Shown here: piece by piece, positions 9,475 through 20,594 of the stretch
How the letters are laid out: every line of letters starts with the position of its first letter
Numbering within the stretch: position 1 is the first letter of the stretch
Assembly (NCBI GenBank): GCA_036250225.1
Contig: JAPZLL010000054.1
Coordinates: forward strand, 1 to 64,000
From: Cercophora sp. LCS_1
Lineage: Eukaryota > Ascomycota > Sordariomycetes > Sordariales > Lasiosphaeriaceae
DNA length: 64,000 nt
Direction: 5' to 3'
Made by a program: the position numbers and the translations under genes
Notes under the pieces: model-generated
The model's input: only the letters and a program-made list of their open reading frames with translations
Database searches by the model: none
What the model was told of the DNA's origin: nothing

Positions 9475-9930
9475 CGCAGGATAGACTGGCCCTTCTAAAC
9501 CCACCCATCTCCTTTACCCCTTTCCTTGCCAAACCCTCAGAAGCGGGTAACGTACTCGGGCCCTGACGGCTTATCGGGTCTTACTGTTCTGGTGTTCAAG
9601 TCCCTCGCTTATTCCTCCATAGTTCACAGTTAAGTTGGCGACCCTCTAGCTCCTTGGGTGGCGACTCCGTTGGCGATATATGTACCTAGACTAGATACCT
9701 AGGTAGCCACAACAGCATGTTGAGAAGCGAAATGGTGGCTGCGAACAATGGTACTTACAAACGGTGGCTAAGGAATGATAGTTTTTCTGGCTGATCTCTA
9801 TGTACAATATTTCCGTCAACTCTAAAATATAGACATAAGATGTAGTCATGTTTTGTCACTTGATGCAGTAGTACAGCAAACTCTTTCCCCCAACGCATTC
9901 TTTCAAGGCGATTACCTCTAAAATTGCCGT
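9475..9930. other. Convergent intergenic region
   Basis: Lies between two converging genes, with AT-rich stretches near 9650-9850 suitable for 3' ends. No gene seen. Confidence 0.4.
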
Positions 9931-10606
9931 CTAGGTGCATTTCCTCCATGCGACGCCAATCTTGCCTCCGTAGGGGTTGAACGCTTCCATCGACGCAGGG
10001 CGGGTCGATCCACCGCTGAGGGGTCCAACCTTGACTTCGGTGTTGATGTTGAGCGTAGCACCGGTGCCGCACTTGGACCAAAGACCGGTAGCAGCGGTAT
10101 AGCGGTCGTTTCTGAAGTAGAGACCGGAGAAGGGGCCGTCAAAGTAGTACCGGCTGCTCAACTACAGAGATCAGTCAGCATGACGTGCACTTTTTATGAG
10201 TCGAAAATAAAACACGCACAGTCTTGGCATCGCCAGTGAAGCTGTAGGTCGTGGTGGAAATGGCCTCGGCGCCCTGACCGAGCTGCACGCGGCCGTAGTA
10301 GTCGGCCTTGTTGACCGAGAACTGCCAGCCAGCGGGGTGCGTGACGGTGAACGACTGCTGGCAGTTGACCTTGGTCTCGGCCACGCGGGTGTTGTTCGCT
10401 CCCGACTCAGCCTTGTAGATCTTCATCGGCACCGTCCACGTCGTGACGTCGGTCAGGGCAGGACCAGCCGCGGAGCTCGCAGTGCATCCGTTGCCGGAAT
10501 ACGCGAGCTGGGTGATCTGGACGCCGGTCGGCTGCGATTGACGCGGCTGCACGACCAGCGCCGACGTGAGGCCGGCAAACACCGGGAGGACGTGAGCCAG
10601 ATGCAT
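9931..10606 (-). CDS. Secreted DUF4360 protein
   Basis: Model: complement(join(9931..10161,10220..10606)), 205 residues. The signal peptide is MHLAHVLPVFAGLTSALV. The body matches the DUF4360 pattern: ITQLAYSGNGC near the N-terminus, a region of aromatic beta-strand residues, NCQQSFTVTHPAGWQFSV, then YYGRVQLGQGA and a C-terminal AWRKC. The intron has GTGCGT and CTGTAG borders, phase 0, joining GDAKT to LSSRYYFDG. DUF4360 proteins are secreted, widespread in ascomycetes and of unknown biochemical role. The start was chosen at the ATG giving the signal peptide rather than the in-frame ATG 33 nt upstream. Confidence 0.9.
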
Positions 10607-10696
10607 GGTGTCTACCTTGGTGGGGGGGAAGGGGATCAATCAAAACCGACGTGGAGAAGCGACACACGGGATCAATCAGACCTGGATCAGAACCCC

Positions 10697-10702
10697 TTTA
10701 TA
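10697..10702 (-). promoter_or_regulatory. TATA-box candidate of the DUF4360 gene
   Basis: CTATAAAGG on the minus strand, 91-96 bp upstream of the DUF4360 start codon. Confidence 0.5.
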
Positions 10703-11661
10703 GCCCGTCGTCGTGGGATCTGAGCTGACCAGGACAAGACGGGCTAGGCTATTGTCTGGCTCCCAAAGCATCGCGGGAGATAAATGATTGAAATAAAGCA
10801 CGTTACATGCATCTAATAAGGCCATCCAGGAACAAATTGGGGCGAGAAGCTGTGACATGGGTGATGGATCTGCCATCTAACCCCGGAATTGTGGTCCACC
10901 GGGACTCATCAATATGTGCCGTGGGGAACTCTGGACCGTTTCTCGTTTCCAGTCTCGAGATAGGCGTAAGGTTTCCCGCCCGTTATTGCCGTGGTACCGA
11001 ACGTATCCTCTGCGGTTTGGTGGGCGGGTATTCGGTCAAATTTGTAGATTACCCATTTTATCCATCCGCTGGAATCATCCATCAGTCGAGCCCACCGACG
11101 GCTTTACGCGACCGCCGTCCCGGACGCCACTTTTCGTTTCTGTCTGTGTTTGTCTGCATTGATGCTCAAAGTCGGAGCCGTCCCCCGCAAAAACCCCCGC
11201 AATCCCATACGACTATGGGGTTCAGACGAGATCGCGCTTCCGTTTTGTTCGATATCGAGCCGTCTTCGCTGCAAGCCATCAGACGCTCCTACCGCTCGCT
11301 TGACCTCGTCAGCATGCATAGATGCTCTTCCCTGGAGGAAAAACTCCTGGTTTTTAAAATGGGACCGTCGGGGGCCACCGTTGTCGTGAGCGGTGGCTCG
11401 TCCGCGCAATACTCGGAAGGTGACGCGCCGTGGGGAGCGGGTCCGGAGGCTGCAAGAGGCTAATCTCCGTCCCGATAAATCGGCACTGATTCCGAGGGCG
11501 GTCAGGAGTGCTAGATGCGAGTCGAGATAAAAGGGCGGGAACCACAAGCCAAGATCGTCAAGCTCAGGATTGTGATGCATCGTCAGCGCAGACGGAAGTG
11601 TGTCATTGTTGGCGGGCCCCCGCCAGTGTATAGAGCCCACGCAATGCTAAGCGGGCTTAAA
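10703..11661. other. Intergenic, no supported gene
   Basis: Long frames overlap on both strands (10807-11463 plus, 11104-11640 minus) but neither resembles a family nor has a convincing start. I treat both as chance open frames in GC-rich DNA. Confidence 0.4.
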
Positions 11662-13122
11662 TCACCCCGCCAACAGAGTACAAATCCCGAAATCGCGAAT
11701 CATTTCTCCAACCATGACCATACCCCCAACAACCGGAGTGGCAAAAACGAGGAAGTTTACCGTAGCAGCGTAGACACCATTATTCCTCTTATTTAAAGGA
11801 GAGTTGTCACCCGCCACGGCCTGTGCCATCCGCGGGTCCGAAAGGAATAAGCCGTAAACAATGCCCACAACCAACCAAGCCATGGTGAACCCTCTCTGCA
11901 TTTGCGTGCTCTGCTCATTTCGAAACCGGGACAAGCCTCCGATGATGGCAAGAGGGATAACGCTCACGATGAAACCGACAACATATATCGAGTCAGACGG
12001 GTATTCTACTGTGTACGACTTCGTTTGGTCGAAAAAGAGGGCGTCGGTAAAATCGACGAGTTTGGTTTTCCAGGATTTTGGCTGTTCTTCATCGAGGGTC
12101 TGCTTCTCCTTGACATCAAGGGCGCCGTTGAAGAAAACTATGCCTTTTGCTTCCAACTCCTCGAGCAGCGGTGTTCTCAGTACGAAGGTGGTGGCGTACT
12201 CTGGGGTCAGCATGTTGGCAATTGTGTTGACAATGGACATTGTCGCGTACGGGGCAACGGTGAGGCCAAAGGCTGCGTAGCCGTATTGTTGGATCTGGTC
12301 GCCCCGAGCTCGGTAGATGGTGATGACGGCCCACATGGACTGGAGCAAACTGATGACCAGCTTGAGCAGGTTGTGACTTGAGGAAAGGAGGACCGCAGAG
12401 TGATTGATCTTAGGGTCTAGATTCTGTTGGTTGAAGCTGCCGTGATCGAGCTCCAAGTCCGGAACGCCGACAGGAGGGACTAGCGCAAGGTAGTAGTCGT
12501 CGTGTAACCAGTATTCGCCGTGGACTTGTGTTGCTTCTGGGGCAGGCATGTATCCTTCCGGGGGGTCCCACCACGGTCCAGATAACTCTTGTGGTGCAGA
12601 TTCGGCATCGCCGGTTGCAGACTTTGTGTCGTCAACCGTTATCTTTAACTCCGAAGTTCCCTCTGCCTGGACATTTGTCACTTCATCATTTGTGTCCCGA
12701 CGATCGGTTGGAGAGACACCGCTGCCTCCTTCGGGGTCTTCGCGAACTCTCAAGGGCCCAAACCTCCGATTGAACCTAGACCGGAGCATTTTCGCAATTG
12801 GCCCGGAAGAGGGCTTTTTGAGGACAATGCAGAGAGCGCCTGCTCTACGGGCACGTCTCAGAGGGTCCTTCTCCGTTGCCGCGCGGCGGGCGATGATGCC
12901 GACCGAGCGCACGACGGCGCTTGCTGGGAGGCACAGCGCCAGCACGATGTGGAAGATGGACGCCTCGATGTCTTGGCCTGGGATCGGCACCACGGTCGCA
13001 GCGTGGGCGATATAGTTGGTGAGAAAAAAGACGATAAAGTCGTACCACCGCGCCGGGGTGCACAGCAGTTGAGGGTTGCCGTGGTTCGTCGTCCCCTCCG
13101 GGACAGTGATGTTGAAGTTCAT
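11662..13122 (-). CDS. Seven-TM membrane protein of unknown function
   Basis: A single-exon gene of 486 residues, starting MNFNITVPEG. About seven hydrophobic segments are visible: WYDFIVFFLTNYIAHAATVV, IFHIVLALCLPASAVVRSV, LLKLVISLLQSMWAVITIY, FGLTVAPYATMSIVNTI, IYVVGFIVSVIPLAIIGG, MAWLVVGIVYGLFLS and VNFLVFATPVVGGMVMV. A basic, then acidic soluble loop of roughly 140 residues lies between the second and third. A conserved-looking segment LTPEYATTFVLRTPLLEELE precedes the last three helices. The layout matches lineage-specific fungal integral membrane proteins without assigned function. An in-frame ATG ten codons upstream is also possible. Confidence 0.8.
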   Translation of the reverse strand: MNFNITVPEGTTNHGNPQLLCTPARWYDFIVFFLTNYIAHAATVVPIPGQDIEASIFHIVLALCLPASAVVRSVGIIARRAATEKDPLRRARRAGALCIVLKKPSSGPIAKMLRSRFNRRFGPLRVREDPEGGSGVSPTDRRDTNDEVTNVQAEGTSELKITVDDTKSATGDAESAPQELSGPWWDPPEGYMPAPEATQVHGEYWLHDDYYLALVPPVGVPDLELDHGSFNQQNLDPKINHSAVLLSSSHNLLKLVISLLQSMWAVITIYRARGDQIQQYGYAAFGLTVAPYATMSIVNTIANMLTPEYATTFVLRTPLLEELEAKGIVFFNGALDVKEKQTLDEEQPKSWKTKLVDFTDALFFDQTKSYTVEYPSDSIYVVGFIVSVIPLAIIGGLSRFRNEQSTQMQRGFTMAWLVVGIVYGLFLSDPRMAQAVAGDNSPLNKRNNGVYAATVNFLVFATPVVGGMVMVGEMIRDFGICTLLAG

Positions 13123-13716
13123 CTTGGCTCTCAGTTGCTTGAGGAGAAGCAAAGAGGAGAGGCGCGAGAACCTGGAGCCTGGGGAGGGGAGGGGTTAGGC
13201 AGTTCTAGACCCATGCAGGCTTGCTGCGGCTGAGGGTGGTCGGACTTGGGTGGCGCTCAAGTTGGTATTGTACAAAAAAAGATAAAGTTGAGGTGGACTG
13301 ACACCTTCCTCAACGATACCAAAAGACGTGTCATGGGCAAAATCACGTCCTTGTCCCCGGAATAAGAATCGAAAAATGTCTTGAAAGATCAACTATCTAA
13401 TTCGTATGTTTGGTATTCGTGTATACCCCGCCACCAATGTTCTCAGGAGACGATTATTTTTGTTGAGGTTGGGGCTGTCGGACGAGGGAAGGAGCGACGA
13501 ATTATCAACGACGCACGCGACATTTGTGTTTTGATAGGTCGAACACACGCAGATTTTGGAGCCTATCGCGGCTGCTGAAAAGCGACTCCGCACTCTCCAT
13601 TCTCCACGTCGTCCCGCAGGCAACACAGCAGACTGGACTGACAATGTCGACCCAAAACCCTCGAATCCATCAACCCCGCTCAACACCATCTCTCTTCACG
13701 CACAGATATCATCACC
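13123..13716. other. Divergent promoter region
   Basis: About 590 bp between two divergent genes, expected to contain both promoters. No distinct element identified beyond a CT-rich leader just before 13717. Confidence 0.5.
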
Positions 13717-15774
13717 ATGGCGGATAATCACCTCAACATCGCTTTCTCGCCAGGGCGAATGTCGTTGCACAATTACGCCAAGCAGCAAGAAGCCAGAGAG
13801 AGAGCGGAAGCAGAACGCCGGCTCCGAGAGGAAGAGCTTGAGCGACTGATCAGAGAAAAGTCAATGAAACCATCAGTTCTCGCCGAGTTTTACCAGTATC
13901 AGCGCATCAATGAGCCGAACCGATCACGACTTCTTGTCCTCAATCCCGGCAATCCTGGAGACAAGCTGAGCGGGCAACTCGTCAGTCTCAACGTCGGCGC
14001 GAAGACCGAGTACACCGCTCTATCCTACGTTTGGGGTGAAACCCGACTCACAGAGCTCATTATGATCAACGGCAAGAGACTGGCCATCACGGAGAGCCTG
14101 AGCACGGCGATGAAGCAACTCCGCCCACCGACGGGCCAGCCCCCGCTTCGAATCTGGATTGATCAGATCTGCATCAACCAGAAAGACCTGGTTGAACGAA
14201 ACCAGCAAGTCCGCATGATGCACGCAATCTTCAAGGGCTCAGCCAAGGTTCTCGTCTGGCTGGGTCCGGACTCGGAGGGTCATGCGTCCCGAGCATTCCC
14301 GTTGCTTGGCTCTCTTCGCTCAGTCTTTGACGACAAACTCCTCGCACGGCTGTGCAAGTCCAAAGGTGGGAATTTGGACTGGATACCGATCGAGTACTGG
14401 AAATCATTACGAGAGCTCAGCAAACTGCCTTGGTTCCGTAGGGCGTGGATCCCCCAAGAAATCGGGACCGATGCCGAGGCCATGGTCCACTGGGGTGCTG
14501 AGAGCGTCGCGTGGTCGAGCCTCTACAACACTATGCGCAAACTTGAGACCCAAGGATGGGAGTTGAGGAAGAAGCACAAAATCGACACGGGATCCATCAC
14601 TGTCCTCTTCCGGCGGTTCGCCGACAACGACGCCCAAGACCAGCAAGCCCGGCGCAGTTTCGTCTACCAGCTGTGCCTCAGCGCGCGGAATATTGCTACC
14701 GACCCCCGCGACTACGTCTACTCCCAGCTTGGCCACCCATCCGCTTGGATCGAATCCGAAAAGGCTCTCATTATCCAGCCAGATTATGAAAACACGGTCG
14801 CAGCTATCTACCACGAGATTGCCATCCGTGCTTTGACAACTGACCCCACCCTGATGCTTCTCAACGCCGTATCTGACAACGGAGAACCTCGTGCAACCCC
14901 CCCAGGAGCAGTCAAGCCTCTTCCAACCTGGGTTCCACGCTGGGACACCGGCCGGTTCGGCAGTATCATCGGTTTTCCGGGCCGGTACAAAGCCTCAAGC
15001 GGTCTCAAGTCTGGCATCACTGTGCGTTCTTTCCAGGATGATTACCAAACCCTTATGGTCCGAGGCCTTGTCATCGACACCATCGCGAGCGTCACACCTA
15101 AACTCACATACAGCTGCTTCAACGCGGAGTCTACCAAGAGAGAACCAATCCAAGCTGCATGGCGTCTGTGTCGTGGATCAAAAACTACTCCACCGGCCAA
15201 GGACAAACCTGATCTGCCCAAGTTTACGACGCAGGGGGTCTATCAGCCTGATCCGTCGATGGGAATACTCAAAGCGTTTTTGGACACACTTGCGCCTGTT
15301 TCACGGTTAACTCACCTGCGACTCCCATCGCCCGGCTGCGAGGCAGCGGCACCTTCGACACCGAGCGATACGGCAGTGTATCACTGCGGCATCGCGGCTC
15401 TGGGCAAGATCTTCCCCGCTTCGTTGTTCAGTACCAAGCATGATCCACGGAAACTCCTCGCTGCGTCGGCAACCCCGGTCGTGGAGAAGTTGAACCCAAC
15501 TGCGTGGATCCAGGCCGCCGAGGATCATGCCGTTCACCGGTGCTTTGGCGTGACCAAAGACAGTGGCTACTTTGCGTTGCTGCCACCGACGGCGAAAGCC
15601 GGGGATGTGCTGTGTGTCTTGGTTGGAGGGGAGACGCCGTATGTCTTGAGGGCTGACCCGAAGGATTCGGAGAGGTATTCCTTCGTTGGGGAAGCTTATG
15701 TGCCCGGCTTGATGGAGGATGAAAGGCAAGTGTTCGGGCTGGGGGCTGAGGTGAAGAGGTTCGGGATACAGTAA
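13717..15774 (+). CDS. HET-domain protein (HET-6/TOL type), intact
   Basis: A single open frame of 685 residues with start context TCACCATGG. Residues 22-48 form a charged coiled coil (EARERAEAERRLREEEL). The HET domain spans about 97-310, with YTALSYVWGE (99-108), LRIWIDQICINQKD (144-157), RNQQVRMMHAIFKGSAKVLVWLG (161-183, quoted in part) and PWFRRAWIPQEI (238-249). The long C-terminal region has the SARNIATDPRDYVYSQLG and YHCGIAALGKIF segments typical of HET-6-like proteins. These proteins mediate cell death when incompatible strains fuse. Unlike the other HET copies in the window it has no stop or frameshift, so it is probably functional. No partner gene such as a het-s or sec-9 homolog is adjacent. 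Confidence 0.92.
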   Translation: MADNHLNIAFSPGRMSLHNYAKQQEARERAEAERRLREEELERLIREKSMKPSVLAEFYQYQRINEPNRSRLLVLNPGNPGDKLSGQLVSLNVGAKTEYTALSYVWGETRLTELIMINGKRLAITESLSTAMKQLRPPTGQPPLRIWIDQICINQKDLVERNQQVRMMHAIFKGSAKVLVWLGPDSEGHASRAFPLLGSLRSVFDDKLLARLCKSKGGNLDWIPIEYWKSLRELSKLPWFRRAWIPQEIGTDAEAMVHWGAESVAWSSLYNTMRKLETQGWELRKKHKIDTGSITVLFRRFADNDAQDQQARRSFVYQLCLSARNIATDPRDYVYSQLGHPSAWIESEKALIIQPDYENTVAAIYHEIAIRALTTDPTLMLLNAVSDNGEPRATPPGAVKPLPTWVPRWDTGRFGSIIGFPGRYKASSGLKSGITVRSFQDDYQTLMVRGLVIDTIASVTPKLTYSCFNAESTKREPIQAAWRLCRGSKTTPPAKDKPDLPKFTTQGVYQPDPSMGILKAFLDTLAPVSRLTHLRLPSPGCEAAAPSTPSDTAVYHCGIAALGKIFPASLFSTKHDPRKLLAASATPVVEKLNPTAWIQAAEDHAVHRCFGVTKDSGYFALLPPTAKAGDVLCVLVGGETPYVLRADPKDSERYSFVGEAYVPGLMEDERQVFGLGAEVKRFGIQ

Positions 15775-16167
15775 AGTCGGGCTATGGTCACGAGACGATA
15801 TGACAATTGCGACGGAGACCTACGAGGATGGAAGAGAATTTGGGAATATACCTGGGCATTTGATACGCTTGAGGATGTCTCAATACTCTTTGTTGTTTTC
15901 ATGTCCCTGAATGCGTACCTAGCCAGAGGACGTACTATGTAATTGGATGTTCCTTGTCGAGTTTCAACAGACTGCGGTGAGCTTTTTCGATGCATGAGTG
16001 CATTGGTGCCCGGGACCATCATGATTTGAGAACGCGGCATTCACGACGGCGACGACCCAGAGCTTCCGATTCGACGCACACGATTACCAAAAATTACTAG
16101 GTCCTTTCGTCAACTTTCCTAGACCCAATCTAGATGGGAAGTCTTCTTCTGGTCCCACCAAAGGCCA
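15775..16167. other. Convergent intergenic region
   Basis: About 390 bp between the HET gene and the P450 3' end. AT-rich stretch at 16080-16130; no gene seen. Confidence 0.4.
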
Positions 16168-17919
16168 TCACCGCTTTACAGGCGTAAAATACACGTTCAG
16201 CGGTAGCCGATCCCAAAGTGTGTACGCCTTTTGGCGGGACACCCAGTCCTTGCTGTCATCGGCAAGCTTCATGTCAAAGTCAAAAACAAGCCGGGCCAAG
16301 ATGATTCGCATTTCGGCATAAGCGAGGCTATTTCCACGCAGTTCGAGTCAGCGCCCATTCCCCGAAGAAAAAGAAAAGGAATCTTACTTTCGCCCAATGC
16401 AGTTCCTTGGCCCGGTGCTAAAAGCCTGCAGCGCCTCCAAGACATCCGTCTTCTTCGGGTCAAGGAAGCGCTCGGGCTTAAACTCCCACGGGTCGGCAAA
16501 GTTGTCCTTGCTGTGGTTGACGGACCAGTGTTGAACTTCGACGTACGTCTGTGACATTGTTAGCTGCCCTTCCCTGATATGGACGTGACATGTGCGCGAC
16601 GTACGCCCCCAGGAATAAACCGCCCAGCAACCTGCGCTCCGCCCTCCGGCACAGCCCGCACCAAGTTCGACGTAACAGGCGGATACATGCGCAGCGCTTC
16701 GTTGAGCACAGCCAGCATGTACGATAACTTGTTGACCGACGAAATGTTGATCTCATCCGCACTGCTAAACGCGCCGCGCACCTCCTGCTCCAACGTCCGC
16801 AAGATCTCCGGGTTTGTCAGCAGGAAATACGTCGCCCCAGCGAGCGTGGTAGCCGTCGTTTCCGAGCCCGCGAGAATAAGGATAAACACGTTCGCCGACA
16901 GCTTCTCAAAGCTAAGATGCCACTCCTCGCGCTTCGAGACCAAGCCCTCAAATAGATCCTCCCGTCCCTCGGGCATAGCCAGCCTCTTCTCCAACATGGT
17001 GGTGGTATATCCGCGTACCCGCTTGAGATCATCTGATCCACCGGCGGTGCGATACATGAGCTGCACCAGCCAGTGGAAGCCAAGATAGCTCATGGCCGAT
17101 ATGTTGGCGCCCCATTTGATGGTGCCAAAGATGAACTTGATCCAGGGGTGGTATTCCGAGCCCCCAAGACAACCAAAGGACTCGCCAAAGATGAGATCGC
17201 CCGTGATGTCAAAGGTCGTCCAGTTGTACCATTCTTCGACGTTGAGGGGTTTGGCGCCGTTATCGGCTTCTTCGTGGAGACGTTGGAGGAGGAGGTCGAT
17301 GTAGCGGACCACGACGCCTTCTTGTTGACGCATGGATGTGTCGGAGAAGCCATCTGGAAAGGAAGATCAGTTTCAGAAAAAAAAAGAAAAAAAAAGAAAG
17401 GGGGTCATTTACGGGCCAGAGCTCTCCGAATCCGACTGTGCTCCTCGCGGTCCGAGTTGAGAATCGACGTAGGAATATCATCAATTGTTTTGACAAACTC
17501 GCGTATCTTGGACATCTCCTGCGATCCGCTCTTGTGGCCGATCAGATGGCCGTAGATATCGCGCCATGCCGACGCGTCGGTGAAGCTGAGATGTCGGGGC
17601 GTGATTCGCACGATAGGGCCGTATTTTTCGTGCAATTTCTGGGTTTCAAAAGCCTGTGTCCCACTAACGAGCTGCCATGCCCACGGCACTGCTGATGCTC
17701 GTTGAAGAAGCGGTCCTGGAAAATCGCGAAGTGGGTGGAAGTAAAGGTTGTAAATGACGGCGTAGATCTGCCTTGCGAGTGCCTGCGTTCATGTCAATTT
17801 GTTTCTTTGCGGCGGAATGAACCGGTCCCAGCTGCTACACATACCAATGTCGCCACAGTCCCAAAGAATGTCGAAGCCCATGGCGCAGCGGTGCCGACAA
17901 GATCCAAAATGGCGGGCAT
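16168..17919 (-). CDS. Cytochrome P450 monooxygenase (CYP65-like)
   Basis: Model: complement(join(16168..16327,16388..16548,16605..17353,17413..17782,17845..17919)), 504 residues, with all four introns canonical and in phase. The N-terminus is a membrane anchor, then a Pro-rich hinge YFHPLRDFPGP. The C helix region reads RRALAHGFSD followed by TSMRQQE. The I-helix is LILAGSETTATTLAG, the K-helix NEALRMYPP (ExxR), the PERF region WEFKPERFLDP, and the heme loop FSTGPRNCIG with Cys at about 448. All core P450 elements are present, so an active ER heme monooxygenase is expected. It looks closest to the CYP65/isotrichodermin C-15 hydroxylase-like group, but the substrate cannot be inferred. There is no backbone biosynthetic gene nearby. 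A poly-pyrimidine tract sits before the exon 3 acceptor. Confidence 0.93.
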
Positions 17920-19056
17920 TTTGTCCAAGTTCAACAGTCTGGTGTCATTCCCGGACGGGCTGTTTGATGACGTGTTGTCTGGTCGGGACCGAATCCGATC
18001 GTTGGGCGGGCGATCGGATTCTTATAGGATGCGAGACGGCCTGTGGTTTGCCCGGTGCTGGGTGTCATCACACTGTCGAATCCATCGGCTTTTTGCCGTT
18101 TCGGCATGCATCTTACCGATTGGTTCCCGTGTCCTCGGACATGCAGCTGGAGGCTTCACGGATCCCACTTGCCAAGACGGACTTCGCGGACGGACGTAGG
18201 CAGCCTTGGGCTTGCTCCATCAGGCGTACTCACCGAAGTCTTGGATTTGGGGTCGTTATTGAAGATTATCCGGACTTGACACGGATTTTATCACACCTGA
18301 AAGGTAATTAGGAAAACAGATGGCAAACAATGGCAGAACCGGTGTTAAGTGCTGGGGATCAGCAACCTTCGGCACACCTCCCCGGACGTCAAAACGACAT
18401 GTTCGGACATAAGTTACTAACATTGCTCAATGTCTCCGTCCCTATCTTGTTCGTGTTGGCAGAAAGGGCTTTCCATTGGGTGAAAATTGCGGCTGCGACA
18501 ATACTGCCTCCAGGCCCACGCCGTAAGACCGGAACAAAAAATGCCGCTTCGAGGCCATCATGTCGTCCTTTATGATCAAAATTGCAGTTTCGCGCTAGCG
18601 GCCGCTGAAGAATTGGGATTCGTCCACGAAATACAGTCATCATCCTGCAAAGCACCGTCGTCCCAACTTGACTGGCTGACGGACCCGACAACACCAACAA
18701 CCAAATCCCTCCCGCGCATTCCAACCAATCTCGGCTAGCCATGCTTCCCATGGGCCTCGCTTTCCAAAGCGTGGATGTTTGATTCGATGATCGCGATATC
18801 CATTTCTGCTTGCTATCACGTAGTTGCATGCATCATTCATTCCTAAAGCAAAAGTCTCTCATAACTTGGCTAGACAGCACACCTACCAAGGCAGTCATCG
18901 TGCACATGCACAGTGCCAATCGACAACATCGAAGATGTATCCAGCGTCCTTTGGCAGCTGAGGTGCAAGTGCGACACTGCCGTCACCAAACCGAAACCGA
19001 TGACACAGCTGCTCCCTTGCCTCCCTCCAAATACTCACTCCAACTCTCGCCCATCC
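17920..19056. other. Intergenic, no supported gene
   Basis: About 1.1 kb with overlapping short frames on both strands and no family resemblance. It contains the P450 promoter side and the 3' flank of the protease-like gene. Confidence 0.4.
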
Positions 19057-20157
19057 TCACAACTCCCAATCATACTTCCCCCTAATAATCCTCAAGGCGT
19101 TAACCCACCCCGGCCCCGTCGTAAACCAGCTCCGTCCCTCCGCACTCGCACTCAACATCCCCACAGCCCAAGCACCCCGTTCGTCCATCTCCCAAGCCGG
19201 CGCGCCAAACATGCCCCCTCCACCAGGCGTATCCAACCTCAACGGCCCCTTGCCAGGCTCAACCCACTTCCGCCCGTTCTTGTAATCCAACCCGAAACAG
19301 TCCCCATTCCCCGTCACCTGCACGCCTTCCTCCCTCCACCCCTTCGTCCCCTTATCTCGATGGTACGGATACCCGCCCACCTCCAGCGTCTTGCCCACCC
19401 CCGTTGGACTGATAAACAGACCCGGTGCATCGAGCGTCTTGATACCAAAGTAGCCGGTTTTATGACCGAGGAATTCACTCAACACCAACACGATCCAGTC
19501 GTCGCGCATGGCGCAGATCTTGTCCGGGTCGCGGGGCTGCCAGATCCAGCGCACCCATGCGGAGGGTAGGGAGGGATCGGCGGGGACGAATTTACCGGAT
19601 TCGGGGATCTTTATATCGTTGACGTAAACGCAGTGGCGCGAGGTGAGGGCGTGTTGCATGCCGATCATGAAGGCCGTGCAGTAGTGGCCCGTTGAGTAGA
19701 CGAGGCGCCCGATAGAGGAGTAGGGGTAGTGAAGGTGGGGGAAGGGGGAGATGTGCGGAACGGTGAGTTGCGGGGAGCGGGGGTAGAGGTGTGTCGAGTT
19801 GTGGGACGGTCTTGAGCTGCGGTAGAACGTGGCGTTTGACTTGGGGGAGGACGTGGTGGTGTTGACGTCCTCGGTGTCTTCCCATCCTGTAGTGATGTCG
19901 ATCACGTCGGGATAGTGAACTTTTGTGCGTGAGACGTTGGGAAGGTCGCTGCATGGAGCCACGTAGTCTTCCTCATGGTCTCGGAACACGGAAGGGGGGT
20001 TCAGGAAGAGAGCAGTGAGATTGAGCGATGAGTCGTTGGGGTCCAGACGTGCTAGACCTGCCGTGTGGACGGATATGGTCTTGCTGGATACCGCTTTGAG
20101 AAATGCGACGATGGCCAGCAACAATAATGGCCGAAACTGTGTCGGCGTCGGGTGCAT
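19057..20157 (-). CDS. Secreted trypsin/V8-like serine protease homolog lacking the catalytic Ser
   Basis: A single-exon gene of 366 residues. The signal peptide/anchor is MHPTPTQFRPLLLLAIVAFL; a Ser/Thr-rich linker follows to about residue 125. The chymotrypsin-fold region shows GRLVYSTGHYCTAFMIG, then HALTSRHCVYV with catalytic-type His at 175, RDDWIVLVL with Asp at 220, and VGGYPYHRDKGTKGW. At the expected G-x-S-G-x-P site it reads GGGGMFGAPAW, with Phe317 (TTT, complement 19207..19209) where Ser should be. The fold assignment comes from motif order and spacing. It is either a pseudoprotease, a recently inactivated enzyme (TCT to TTT is one transition) or a family whose nucleophile lies elsewhere. 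Confidence 0.75.
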   Translation of the reverse strand: MHPTPTQFRPLLLLAIVAFLKAVSSKTISVHTAGLARLDPNDSSLNLTALFLNPPSVFRDHEEDYVAPCSDLPNVSRTKVHYPDVIDITTGWEDTEDVNTTTSSPKSNATFYRSSRPSHNSTHLYPRSPQLTVPHISPFPHLHYPYSSIGRLVYSTGHYCTAFMIGMQHALTSRHCVYVNDIKIPESGKFVPADPSLPSAWVRWIWQPRDPDKICAMRDDWIVLVLSEFLGHKTGYFGIKTLDAPGLFISPTGVGKTLEVGGYPYHRDKGTKGWREEGVQVTGNGDCFGLDYKNGRKWVEPGKGPLRLDTPGGGGMFGAPAWEMDERGAWAVGMLSASAEGRSWFTTGPGWVNALRIIRGKYDWEL

Positions 20158-20594
20158 CTTGACAGTTATCTGCTGCCACGTTGTAGATGCGGGTGATGAC
20201 GATGCAACGCGTTGAGTTGGATGGGTGCAAAACCGTTACTTGTGGAGGAAAACGTGGGAGAAAACAACTGTCAAATAGTAGCCAAAAGAAGTTCGACAAG
20301 AAAAATTTTGTGTGACGGGGCTGGTGCTAAAACCCCCCGGCATCTCGCCGAGCCTGTCGGCCGCCGATAACCTCGGTGAATCGGGAACCTAAAAAATCGC
20401 AATAAACATAAGAGCGGCATTCCTAAATTGCCCATTACTACAGGATCACTAAGTACACTAAACTTCATGGCTTAAGGCGACAAAACCTGGGCAGGCATGA
20501 GGGTCGCCACGAGACCGCGCCAAACTCCAAACGCCGACCGTATCCCTTATGCCAGTCCATTCTTCGAGCCGACGATCCTCCTTATACCAGGTCG
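20158..20594. other. Intergenic region
   Basis: About 440 bp between the ZIP 3' end and the protease-like 5' end, both minus strand. No gene seen. Confidence 0.4.

Noticed and set aside
10807..11463. 218-codon plus-strand frame
   Set aside because: No family resemblance, Arg/Ser/Pro-biased, overlaps an equally long antisense frame; treated as chance in GC-rich DNA.
16168..17919. Secondary-metabolite cluster around the P450
   Set aside because: No PKS, NRPS, terpene cyclase, transporter pair or cluster regulator nearby; the FAD oxidase is 24 kb away.
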